From contig NC_003282.8 in assembly GCF_000002985.6 (NCBI RefSeq), positions 12,834,001 through 12,898,000 on the forward strand: DNA of 64,000 nucleotides, given 5' to 3'. Origin of the DNA: Caenorhabditis elegans. Its lineage: Eukaryota; Nematoda; Chromadorea; Rhabditida; Rhabditidae. Made by a program: the position numbers and the translations under genes. Under the pieces are notes generated by a model that had not been told where the DNA came from, did not search any database, and saw nothing but the letters and a program-made list of their open reading frames with translations. This document shows positions 1-11,948 of this stretch, piece after piece (positions within the stretch are counted from its first letter, which is position 1; each line of letters begins with the position of its first letter).

Positions 1-2525
1 ATGCCAGTCTCTGCTGCAGCAGCAGTAGAGAGAGGACGACCCTGACAAACCGTCCGATCACCCCATTCCCCCTGGCCGCTCTCGGGCGTTTTTAATGACA
101 GTGATCGCGACATTTTCCAACTTTTTATCATCGAATTTTGAAATGCTCTCGTTAATCATTTCATCCTCTGACACGCGGAATGCTCGGTCTCTTTTCGGTC
201 TTTGCTTTCCTATAACTGATCAAATATTTGGGTGTACATACACCCCAACACATCACTCAAAGCAGATTTATCATTTAATCAGTTTGCTCCATTCTCCCCG
301 TCGACCTAATAGTTGTACATCAGAGAGAACTCCATTTTCTCCAGCAGCATACGAATCGCCATCAATTCAGTACAGCTAGCCAAACTAAAAAAGAATGTCT
401 TGTTTCCGATTCCGACCTCAATTCTTTTTTGGGAGAGGCGAGTGTAGACAGCATGAAGAATTGAGAGACGGAGACGTTTACCGCCCCGCAATACTTTTCC
501 GCCTGCCGGTGATTCATCCTCACTGCCTCGTTGTCTGCGTATCTCTGCTCTACTCTCTCTCTCACTCTTGATCTTTTCCCACTGATTTTTGACATAAGAT
601 TCCTCATTTTATTTTATTTTTCTAAAAACCTAAAAATGTTCATCCCTATTAACTGATGACTTCGTTATCGCCATTCGCCACTTGTTTTCTTCTGATTGTT
701 CTCGGCTTACACGACGCATTCTTCTTTTCTTTTTTTTGTCTTCTCGTCATTAATTTTTGATCATTCGTGAAGGCAGTCAATTTCCTAACCAATATTATTA
801 AAGTTTCGATTAGGATTTTTTTTTCAATACCAGGTGAATTTGGCCAACGGGAAATTATTAAATACTTTACCCTTGAATACTCAGAGATCAGTTGATTTTT
901 TGCTGATTTATCTAGTTTCTTGAAAAAAAAACAAGGGTGTTCTTTAAAATTTCGCTTAGTAAACCAATTTTAGCATATTTGAAACCTTTTTGTTTTTTTA
1001 AGCCAAGTATATAAGCTAGGAAATACTTATTTCTATTCTAGAGTTGTTTAAAATATTTTTAGAATCTAAATTTGGGTGACTGGTGATTCTGCAAAAGTAC
1101 TCGAAATAGGCAATAAATAGATATAATAATAATAAAATAGATAAAATAATAGATATAAATAGACAAGAAAAGGTGAAAAATAAATAAGTTTTTTGAACTT
1201 CCGCCGAAAAAAATTGCGAAACCAATGAGCAATTAGCTCCGCCGACCGTTGAGTCATGAGTTGGTCCAGTTTTTTGACACTTTTGACGAAATTCAAACAG
1301 TTGAGAGTTTTTATGATTTCCACAATTTGAATCTTCCTGCATTTTTCTCCCTTCCCGTAAGGCTGACATCTCCATTTTAAAAATAATGATTTTTAGTCCG
1401 GACAGTTGTGACTTTAAATCACTTTTAACCTTGACAAAATCGAACTATTCTGTCAACTTCTTCTTCTTCTTTTTCTTAAACACCAAAGCGTCAATTCCTA
1501 ACATAAAAACCCTGTCACAAACATATTGTATCAGTTCTCCTCTGTCAGTCAGAATGCATGCGGTGTTCTCCATCTTCTTGACGCCCTCTTGACGCTTCAG
1601 TCACCACCACCTCCATCATCATCATCACAACCTGTGTTTATCTAACATAAAGTTGTTTCCCCTCTTCTTTTGGTTTTTTTTTTACCAAAAAGAAAGCAAA
1701 TTTTGCCTCAAAAATTGATCTGTGTGAATGAAAGTTTAGTTTTTGCCTCCCCGGCTGATGTCCCAGAGTCCCAGAGGACACTTCAGTCCAAACTACACAT
1801 AATTTTTGGTATTTCGCCAATTCGGTAGTTTCGGAAATTACGAATATCAAAATATATGCTGGTAATTTTTGTGTTCAATAATTTAAAAAAAAAAAAGCTA
1901 TTTTATGACCCGAATTATAGAATTCTGCGACTTTTTGGAATTTTTTGGGCAATTCAACAAATATTGTCGAATTCAAAAATGTTCGGTAATCGTTATTTTC
2001 GAAAAATGTGCAGTTAGCTTAGGAATACCAAAAAGAGAATAGTTTATAAGAAGCTTGGCAGTTCTAGTGGCCGCTATGGTTGAGATCGTTGTGAGACCCA
2101 ATTCCTTCACTGATGACGCTTCACTTTTCGCGAATTTACGGTACTCGAATTTTTGAAAATTTAAAATGTTCAATTTCAACAAATTTGGAAAATAAGATTG
2201 ATAGGATTGATCTATGTGAATGAAAGTTTAGTCCCTCTTTCCAATCCCAGTGGACCCTTCAGTCCAAACTACAGAAATGTTTCATTCCCCCATCATTTCA
2301 CCACGCGAGAAGTTCCGTCCACCCCATTGTTCTCTGCGTCTCGTTGTCCCTTCTCTCTCTCTCTCTGGGTGCCCCTAGAGCTCCCTTTCCTAACCCCACC
2401 TCCTCCTTCTTCCCTTCTTCATTCTTCCATTCGTCTTCCTATTCTTCATCGTGCCCCATCATCGTCATCGTATTCATACCAAAAAAAATCTAATGTACCC
2501 ACTTTCTAGCCGGACGAGCACAAAA
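1..2525. other. Upstream non-coding region of the TLC gene
   Basis: I see no convincing coding exon here. The stretch is AT-rich with CT-rich tracts and a poly-pyrimidine acceptor (TTTCTAG, ending at about 2509) just before the first ATG of the TLC gene, which could be a trans-splice or 5' UTR acceptor. It contains one clear direct repeat (about 1718-1800 and 2208-2275), listed separately. The first 100 bases are GC-richer and could belong to a gene lying outside the window. Confidence 0.6.
1718..2275. repeat. Two diverged copies of an about 70-85 bp direct repeat
   Basis: Positions about 1718-1800 and 2208-2275 share the blocks TGTGAATGAAAGTTTAGT and CTTCAGTCCAAACTACA, with a variable middle that includes CCCAG(A/T)GGAC. 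The copies are in the same orientation, about 490 bp apart, both upstream of the TLC-domain gene. They could be a duplicated regulatory element or dispersed-repeat fragments. Confidence 0.7.
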
Positions 2526-5500
2526 ATGGCAGAAGCACTGTCGAGGTGGCAGGAGGGGCTCAATCGGATCGAGGCGGCTCCGTTCCACTTCTTCACACTT
2601 GATAATAATTCGGATGTCGGAGTGCCGAGTGAGTTTTTGGAATTTTTAGAATCGTAAATTGACAACACTTTTTGCATGAAAAACAAAACAAAAAAACCCG
2701 AAATGTCCGAATTTCCTCTTGAAAGTTCTGAAAAATGTAAAAATTCAGCTAAAATCCAACTTTTTCGTCAACTCTTTGAAATTTTAGCTAAATCTAGACA
2801 TTTTTGTGAATTTTTCAAGATTTATCATTATGAAATTCGGCAATTGAGCAATTTTTGTGCAGTAATTTCAAGAATTAAAAAAAAAAAAAATTGTGACGGT
2901 TCAAAAGCTTAAAAAATTATATTTTCAGATGAGATTTCAGATTTTTGTCAAGTTTTTACCCTTTATTGCTTATTTCGGTATTTTTAATTCAATTTTTAAT
3001 TCTTATGCCTAAATCAACGAAAAAACGCGTAATAAACTATCAAAATATGCAATAAGTGGCGATAATTAAGTGAAAACTGATTTCCGGACATCGGTAAGTT
3101 TTAGCAAAATTTGAGATTTTATCTGAAAATTTATTTTTTTGCTTCATAAATTTTGAACCGGCATAATTTTTTTAAAACGAAATTTTGTAGATTTTGGTTA
3201 TTTTAAGTCTACAAATTTTCAAAAAAATTTTAAATAAAAAAAAATATCTCAAAATAATTGCAGGCGCAGTGGGAGCCGAGCTCGAAATGCCAGACTACTG
3301 GGGATTCGTGAATTCGATCTTCCTACCGACTGTCGTCTTTTACACGCTTCTCTGGTTTGCCGTCTACGCGTGTGTACAGTATAACTGTTGGTTGAGTTGG
3401 CAGGAAGGAATCAAGAGAAAACGACTTTTAAATTTGACAACTTCTCTTATTCATTCAACGGTAAGTTTTGGCAGATTGAGCTCAGCGAGTCCCTGTTTTG
3501 CTCATTAATTTTTGAGCAGGCGAAACTTGAAACACTTGCTGTGAAATCTGAGCGCGTAAACTTTTGAGACGAGGCTGAAAAATAAAAGAAAGATGAAATG
3601 GAAAAAAACGGACAGAAAAAAAAAGAAGAACATCATCAAATGAACAAACGTAACGTCTAGTGTCTCACACATGCACGCGGCAGTGGAGTTATACACATTT
3701 GTATGCTAATTCATGAATTCTGATGGAAAAAAAAAGAGAAAGAGCGGAGCCAAATTAGAATTGCGGAGATGGATAATAGGCTTCATCTCGGAATGAGAAT
3801 GTAGATCAATGAGCAGATAAAAAAAATATAATTATTTAGGCCAAAAGAGCATTCACACAACAACAACGTAGTAGTAGAACCTATATAGATTACTGTAGTC
3901 GCTTTCCAAAAAATATGTGCACCTTTTAAAGGTACAGTAACCCATGTTCCATTTTTTTGCGATGTTCTTTAATTTGTGCACATTTTTCTTCTCCAAAAGC
4001 ATTACTTTTGTGGAAAAAATTCAATTGAAATTTCACAGAACACATGAAAAAAATCGTAATGGCAGCGGGTTACAGTACCACATAAAGGCGCACACATTGT
4101 TGCGTAGTAATTTGAGAATATGTTGTTCATGGCGAGACCAGGTTTTTTGGTCATTCAAAGGTAAAAAATCAAAAATAGAATTTCTTTTTAAATAATCAAG
4201 AAGAACGAACAGCTTTGCTCACAAAATTTCCAATTAAGTATTAAAAAAGCTCCGAAATGATTTAAATCTGCCAATTTATTTTTATCGCGGCGAGACCAAT
4301 CTTGCAAACAAATTTTTTTGGCCAAATAAAACCAAAAACGAAAAAAATTCGATTTTTTTCATCATACAATAACGTTCTTGAAAAACAATTTTTGTTATTA
4401 TAGTCCGAAAAAACCAAAAAAAAAACGACAACTCTGATCCGAGTGTAAGAAGAACTTCATCTTAAATCTCTAAAATTTTCCAGATATCCGGTCTCTACCT
4501 GTTCGCCTTCTTCTGCTATAATACGAAGTTAATGTTCGCGGCTCCACTCCATTATTACACGTATCTCGATTCACAAATTATCACTCTTTCAATCGGATAT
4601 TTCTTTTACGATGGAATTGATCTCGTTATGAACGATAAGTGAGTACTATTTTTACTTTTCTACAACTATTTCATTTCTTTCTTTTCAGACTCTCAATTTC
4701 CACTGGTGTACTTTTATTCCATCATGTTGCCTCCATCTATGTACTTTCAACGGCTGTTCTTTCAAAGAAATTCCTTTTATACGCGTATTGGGCAATGCTC
4801 ATGGAGGTCTCATCAATCTTCCTGCACACAAGATCCATCCTTCACATCTCTAAGCTTTCGACGACGTCGATGATCGGATTCTCGAAAGTTGTCTCCTATT
4901 TGAATTTGATAACTTTCATCGTGTTCCGTGGATTCGTTCAATTCTTCCTCTTCGGATGGGCATGGGTCAACTATGATCATATTCATTTGTGAGTTTACTC
5001 TCTCACTCTCTCTTTCTCTCTCTAGTTGCATTGTCTCTAATCGTTTGCACTTTTTGCAGCATCTTCAAGTGCATCGCTTTCGGTGGAGGCTTCTGTTTTG
5101 CAGTGATCAACGTCAGCTTATTGCTTAGAATATTGCACTCTGATGGATTCTTGCTCTCGTCTGTCGTCTCACAAGGTAATTTTTAGTTTTGAAAATAGAC
5201 TGGAAAATTTTGGGGAGTTGAAGAAGAAAATTTTCTAAAAGTTTATTTCTATTTTTGGGAAAATATATTTTGGTTGATTTCAATCATTTTTTTTGTGATT
5301 TTCAACTGAAAAATGAGCTGGAAAACATTTAATTGATCTAGAAAAAAATTATAGTAAAAACTACTGTAAGCGATCCCGACACGAAAATTTTTTGTTAAAT
5401 TCAAAAATTTTTGACCTTTTTGAAAAGGTGTGCGCCTTTAAAGATTACTGTAATTTCTAACTTTTGTATCTGTAGAACATCGATTTTTATATAGATTTTC

Positions 5501-6024
5501 GTTAAAAAAATTTTTTTATTACAACTAAAATATTAAAATAAAACCAATTTTGACAAAAAGGGCACATCTTTTCGCATTAAACAAAAAAATCTTCGTGTCG
5601 AGACCAACAATGTCGGTTTTTCGATTTTTTCAAAAAACTGAAAAAAGAAAAATTTTCGATTAAAAAAAACCGGAAAAAAACTAAAATTTCTCGATTTTTG
5701 AAAAAACGAAAAATCGAAAACTTTTCGTTCTTTCGATTTTTCAAAAATTAGCTTATAATTTTGGTCGTTTTTTTTCTTCAAAAATTCGAAAAATCTAAAA
5801 TTTTCCTTTTTAATTTTCCAATTTTTGGATTTTTCCTCAAAAGCTGAAAAATAGACCCTTTTACTGTATTTTTGGCGCGTAAATCTCAAATTCACGAGAT
5901 CAATTCCTCAGCTCGTAAGATTCAACTTGTAGATCGTCTGGATGCCCTTCTCGAGGACAACGAGTACAGCAACTCGTCGGAAAGTGTGGCAAAATCGGAG
6001 AAGAAGGAGTTGCTTGATGTGTAG
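2526..6024 (+). CDS. TLC-domain (TRAM/LAG1/CLN8) multi-pass membrane protein, TLCD4/TMEM56-like
   Basis: Six exons fit splice consensus and phase: 2526-2628, 3264-3460, 4484-4638, 4689-4988, 5060-5175, 5912-6024, giving 327 residues. The middle of the protein is a run of hydrophobic spans with the TLC-domain hallmark: a conserved His pair (H163-H164, FHHVAS) after a YDGIDLVMND segment, then a LHTRSIL stretch and two more spans. The C-terminus is short, hydrophilic and acidic/basic (about 290-327), probably cytosolic. TLC proteins act in the ER or plasma membrane. Some are ceramide synthases, but the homeobox and Lag1 catalytic signature are not visible, so a TLCD4-type membrane-lipid role is more likely than acyltransferase activity. 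The start is the first ATG after a TTTCTAG acceptor. The gene lies alone, with 5.9 kb to the next gene. The family call is firm; the exact substrate is unknown. Confidence 0.85.
3941..4100. repeat. Dispersed 'TTTAAAGG...ACAGTA' repeat in TLC-gene intron 2
   Basis: The segments GCACCTTTTAAAGGTACAGTA (about 3919) and TACAGTACCACATAAAGGCGCACAC (about 4072) face each other. The same core (CGCCTTTAAAGATTACTGTA) recurs at about 5430 and within 17044-17363. This is a common interspersed motif of C. elegans introns; no coding content. Confidence 0.6.
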
Positions 6025-7089
6025 AAGACAGAAGCAACGGCGGATTTTTCATTAATTTATCTTTTTCTCTCTCCCACCCATCCCCGATACATTCTCTCAC
6101 TCTCAATCTTTTTTTTGCCATATTCCGGGTTTTTCTTTTCTCTATTTTTATCCGTTCCGTGTGTTCAAACGATCCACAATTTCATCCACTACTTTTCTCA
6201 CCAATATTTCATTTTTGTTCATATCACACGAAGGCTTTACAATATTTGTACAAGCATTATTCTCCCTTCTAGAACATAATTATAACCACATAATCCAAAT
6301 CGATAATCAACTATTTGTGATATTTGAAACTTAGTTTGGCTCTACCACCCCATTTCCCCCTCCGACTAATTACGGTCAAATCGATTTTTTTCAAAAAACT
6401 ATTTTGAACTGAACTTTTGTACCTATCAATCTATGTCTTGGACACTCTTCAATCAGTGCACACACTCGCGCGCGCCCCACAACTCTCGATAAATACACAC
6501 AAACAGCATTCAATTCGAGATGCGCCAGGCGACGACGACCCCGAGAGAGTGAAAAAAGAAGATAAATTCCGGTTTTCGAGTTTTTTTTTGGTTGGTCTCG
6601 CGCGCTCTTGCCAATTGTCGTCTTTTTACTTGGTTTTCTTGTTTCGGTTTTATTTGAAATGGCTCGATTCGATTTCTTCAATTTAAATTTTCGGATAAAG
6701 CTGAAATTTTGGAGCAGACGAGTTTTCAGGAAATCTGGGGATTTTTTAAAAACCTTTTTATTATTAGAAAATGGAATTTTTATGGATTTTTGAAGTTTTT
6801 GTTAATTTTCGGAATTTTTAATGTTCTAGAACGTGTTCTGAATCAATATAAATCACATTTTTCTGAAAAAACTATAAAGTGTTAAATTTTGATCCAAAAA
6901 TACCAAAAATTATTCTGAAAAATGTCTGAAATGCTAAATGGGATGAAAATGGGAAAAAATTTGAATTTCGATTTTTTTTTTTGAAAAAAAACTATTTTCG
7001 ATAATTTTCGGTCTTGTCTCCATTCTTTGGAAGACACTTTCTCAGTTTTTTATCTTAAAATTACAGTTTTCCGACCTGGTAGAGTTTTC

Positions 7090-7405
7090 ATGTGGCCTAG
7101 AAATTGGGAAAAATTCGGCCAGCCATTTATCTTTGTTTTTCACTGAAATCTTGTCATGAAGTTACCAAAACTAGATTTTTAGAAACTTTGAATTTCATTC
7201 GCAACGTGGCCTAGAAAAAGAGAGAAACCTCGGCCAGCTAATTTATATCCGGTTTTTCTGTAACTATTCTGAATAAGTTTGAAAAATATGGTATGTCATT
7301 CTTTTTTTTAACGGGAAGTTATATTGAGGTTTTCTTAACTGGTCTGAAAAGTTAGGAGCTTCACTGTGCAAGGTGGTCTAGAAAACGAAAAGCTCGGCCA
7401 CTTCG
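7090..7405. repeat. Cluster of GTGGCCTAGAAA / CTCGGCCA dispersed repeats
   Basis: Three copies, starting at about 7092, 7205 and 7371, have the form GTGG(C/T)CTAGAAA-N10-CTCGGCCA. Further copies lie at about 8553, 10530, 10690-10725 (inverted, ending CGCGGCCACG) and 13833-13865 in an intron of the next gene. Short partially self-complementary dispersed repeats of this sort are common in C. elegans. Confidence 0.7.
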
Positions 7406-9659
7406 AAAAACTGGCTGAAAAAATTCGGTGAAAGATTTCTTCTCTTTCGCGGCCACGTCCATCAGTAAAATTGGAAACCAAAACCATAAATTAAAAGAAC
7501 GATATGTACAAGCCCCGCTCCGTCTCCCCGCCCGGAAAACGCCCCCGTATCGCCTCGATTTGGCAGAATATCTAATCAAGCCCTAAAGTCTAGGAAAAAG
7601 AGATCAAAAGTAACTTAACGACTCTCATAAAACTCTATGTTTTGTTGTTTCGATTTCTCATTCTTTTACTTCTTATTATTCCCCTGTCAGTCTCCTTCAG
7701 TCCCCTTTGACGTCTACTCGTATTGTTCATCATTTTTTTTTGTCATCATTTCAACGCCATTTCATCAAATATCTTCATTATTAAGGAAGTAATTGGGGAT
7801 AATTTCAATTTAACGAGACATATAAGCTTCTTCCTTCTTGATTTCATTTAATGTTTCCGGTAGGAAATATTGAAAGAACATGTTTTTTCTCAATAATTTG
7901 TGTTTTAGCCTTGATTTCTGAAAGGAAAGCAAGTCAGTTTATTTTCAGGATGTGAAAGCTTAACTTTAAAGCTTATTCTAAGGTAAATCAACTTCACTGA
8001 AATATGAATCTGAAATGTTTTAGTGCATTTTTCACTAATTTCTAGTCCTGTTTTCTTATTTTGGAAAGTTTTATTACGAGAAATTTTTTTTTAATTAAAA
8101 AAAATAGGCCCGCCTATATATATATATATAGCTATATCTTGGTTTGCAAACCAGAAAATTAAACCCGAAGATCATACTTTCTGATCAACTATTCAAATAA
8201 TTTATTATCAGATTCCTATAAAAAGTTTTGATTGACAGTTTCACAAGCTTAAACTACAAACTGATAATTTCTAGATCTATTAACATTTAGAAATGGTCAC
8301 GTGTAATAGCCTCGCCAAATCATTATTGACTCAAAGAACTTTTGTTGGTTTCCGATTGTGAATGAGTCAATGTTGATCTGAAAAATATCAATTCTTATCA
8401 TGACCTTATCTTAACTATCACTGTCCCCATAACAATAAAAGTTGCAAAAAGGCATTAAAATATATGTTGTGTGAAAAAATATGTCTTGAAATATAATAAC
8501 TTTTTGGGCTCTTGATGAATAAGCTTTTAAATTAAAAATTTGGATTTTTCCGTGGCCTAGAAAACGAGAAAACTCGGCCTTCAATTGCCTAAAGGCTTTG
8601 AATTTTTTTGGCCAAATCGTTGTGAAATAAACATTGCTGTTTTTCCTGTTTTTTAATATTTGAAAAATACGAAACAAAAAATTAAAATTAAAAATTTTCC
8701 TCGGTAATTTTCAGTTTATGAAAACTTCTACTTATTTTTTTTTCTCAGTAAACCTTCTTGAGTAGTAGATTTTTTGAAAAACGCCAAAAAATTCCAAATT
8801 CATAGGAGCGAAAATTTTCCAAATAAATCATTTTATAGAAAATTATTTATTTTTATAAATCTCAGGCATGGCCTAGTTTTTTTGTGGAATAAATTCGATA
8901 TTCAAAATGTTGTAAAAAATACCTCACAATGCACCATGTCTTACGCACAAGTATAGAAGAGATTCGAGGGCACTTCTGATGAGTGTAGGGTCCTCCAATT
9001 AGTTGGGGGGCACCTTCAGTTGCATCTTCTTTCCTCCTTTCCTCTCTATTTCTCTCACTCTCTCATCATCTCTTTCTCTTTTTTCCTCTCTCTCTCATTT
9101 TGCTCCTCCTATCGAAATTATAAATTGGCTTCATTTCGCTTTCCAAAGGTCCCAGAGGTCTGTTTATCGCAAATTTTTGTTTCTTTTTTCTAACTTTTTG
9201 AACTCTTTTTCTTTTCATACATACATATAAAAAAGAAGACATCATTCATTAAAAATGTCTTCCTCTGGTCGATCGAAATACTGTCTAGTTGTCTCTGTTT
9301 GTATTATTTGTCCCCCGATCGATGTAAAGTGGCTTTTCGTTGTGACCTTCGAGGCATAGTGTGGTGGACAGATATGTTGTCTTTTCTTTTTCTTTTTCTT
9401 GAAACTTTCTAAGGAATAATGAAACAAATTGCGAATGTTCAATAATTTTTACGAGTAGTTTTGAATTGCAATGTTTTTCTTTGAAATAAATTACATTCAA
9501 ATTTAAAGTTTTACTAAATTTTAAATAGTCTAAATAGTTAAATAGTAAGTACAACTTGAATAGTCCAGCATCAAAATTTTCATTAATAGTTTTGGTAAAT
9601 TTCCAAATTTTCCAAAAATCTGGACTTTTTCAAAAAGTGTTTCCGAGCTTTGCTGTAGG

Positions 9660-9945
9660 TTCAAACCAGGGGGCGGCAATTCTTGTTCGGCAAATCGGCA
9701 AATAGCCGGTTTGCCTATTTTTCTTTTCACTTAGAACTGTTCCTTTTTGAAATTTTTTTCGCGTTTTTAAGATATTTTCATAGAATCAGTTTACTTTTTA
9801 AAATAGATGTAGGAACATTCATAAGACAATTTTGGCAATTGAAATTGAAGTCTGAAATTCGAAAAAAAATTTTGCCGGTTTCACCGATATGCCGGAGTTT
9901 TCAATTCCGACAATTTGCCGATTTGCCGGAAAAAATCGTTTAGCG
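9660..9945. repeat. GCCGGCAAATCGGCAAAT-type dispersed repeat, inverted arms
   Basis: The left arm (about 9673-9720) has CGGCAAATCGGCAAATAGCC, and the right arm (about 9870-9945) has ATTTGCCGATTTGCCGG in the opposite orientation. A related degenerate copy is at about 39525-39720, between CUB-like exons. Confidence 0.65.
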
Positions 9946-11948
9946 CGCTCCCCTGGTATTTTTTCACTACTAGAGTTTTCCAGTTATAAATCACAGAGTA
10001 AAACACGATTTTGAAAGCATAATTTCATTTTTTTTTTCACTTACTACTTTGTCAGAATTGCCGAGTGTTGCTAATCTCGTTTTTTTTCTTAAAACGTCAT
10101 GAAGATTTAATACAATTTTGGGATACACAGGGGAAAAAGCACAAAACCTTAAAGTCAATGTTGAAATACGTATATTTTTTCCGTTTTTCCCACAAAGATT
10201 TTTCATACTTCCTCTTTAAAACTTGACCAAAAAGCCTCAGATATACAATTTCAGAAATTTATTGAACAACTACAAAAATATGAAATTGTTCTCCCAAATT
10301 TCTAAATTTCCAATGACTCATGTCTTCTTCTATTTATTCTGAATTCTTTGTGTTACCCTCGTGTTTTTTTGTACGTCATTTGTCTTCTTGACACGAACAT
10401 AGAAACATTATTTTCTTCTTTTTCCACAACACCTGAGTTACCAGGGAAAATATTACGAAACATGCATATCTGGGATTTCTACATGGCATTGAAAAGTTCT
10501 GAGTCATGATTTTCATCAGTTGGGAAAATAGAAAACTAGGCCATCAACTTTTCAAACACGAAATCCGGGAGGGTAGCCGAGTTTCTTTTTCGAATCTTTT
10601 TTTAGGCCATGCAATTTTCGTTGCAAAGTTGAACATTAATTAACAATATATGCAAATTTTCTTTGTCAATTTTAAATAATATTTTAGGATGGTGGCCGAG
10701 TTTTTTCCTCCGCGGCCACGTCACAAAAACCAGCCCGTGATCCTCTCCGAGTTTTCTGTGATATTGCGGAATTTCGTCGCATGATGTATATATTATGATT
10801 CCCTAAATCACCTGTCAAAACATTGACATTTTATGAAAATCGGCTAAAATACTAACAACAGTTTTTTTGGGGAAATTTAAAAGTAAAATATTCCTTCAAA
10901 TTTCAAATATAGACTCCGCCCATATATTGACCATTTTTCAAAATAGGGATTTTCAGATTGTTTAGCTTAACAATTTTTTAAGAGTCACCTTTTCCAAAAT
11001 GTTTAGTTTAGTTTTGTTGAGTCCAGAAGAGATGAAAGTTATACACTTTTTGGACGAAATTGGTTTTGTTTTAACTTCGAAATTGTGATTTCTAGAGAAT
11101 TGGCAAAGTTTCAAAAAAAAATATTTGAAAAAAAAAATCAAAAATTTATTTTTTGGTAATTTTTGATCATTTACCAAATTTTCAGCGATTTTTTTGGAAA
11201 TAGGAACTTGGCTGATTGTGAGAATATTTTACTTTTTTCCGAGAAAAACATTTTTGTTGGAAAATTCAATGGGCAGTATAAATCCTATAGTAAAAAATTT
11301 TTCAGGCGTTTTATTTTTGATCTGAGAAATTTCAGATCAATTTTCATAGTTCAAAATGCTCCTCGAAATTTTTATACTATCCTATTTGCAAGTTCCTTTT
11401 CCAAATGATATGCGTTCCTATTAGGAAACGTTATCGTTCAACCTTTTTCCTATCGTAATGTTGTCACAAAACCAGTCCCCCCACCTAGCACCGGTACAAA
11501 TAACAACAACAACAACTGATTTTTCGTACTGCTTTTTTCCATCAAATAATATCAAAACAGTTGTGTTTCTTTCTCTACTTCTATCATTTCGTCCGAATCT
11601 TTCAAAATTCTTACATCGACATAAAAAGTGGTGTCATTTCCCAAAAAAGAGAAAAGAAATGTTTCATATTTTCATCTTCTTTTTCTTTTTTTTTCAGACG
11701 GACATTTGGCACGCAGTCTGCGTCTTCTCTTGCTCCAAAAACATCCAGCTTCTCGTCTCTCTCTCTCTCACTCTCTCCCCATTCTCTCTCTGCTCTCCGT
11801 GAGCTCATTTCATTTTCTTCCGTCTTGCCTGACTGACCCACTCCCGCGGTGGCGGGCCGAGCCCCCCTGGCCAATACCAATTTAACTCTTCTCCTCAGAA
11901 TATCCATCGCCACCTCAACAACAACGGGAGAGACGATCCTCCTGTCGG

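Larger units (their letters stand above)
6025..11948. other. Gene-poor 5.9-kb intergenic region
   Basis: No exon with coding character on either strand; the open frames are short and low-complexity. It contains the 3' UTR of the TLC gene, (TA)n at about 8117-8131, CT-rich tracts (9040-9095, 11755-11800), copies of the GTGGCCTAGAAA...CTCGGCCA repeat, and a CGGCAAATCGGCAAA repeat at 9660-9940. The last few hundred bases, with a pyrimidine tract and acceptors at about 11698 and 11898, are probably promoter and 5' UTR of the next gene. Confidence 0.6.

Noticed and set aside
11458-11885. Overlapping open frames of 80-120 codons before the four-span gene
   Set aside because: They come from CT-rich promoter tracts (Ser/Leu/Phe only) and show no domain or matching splice sites.
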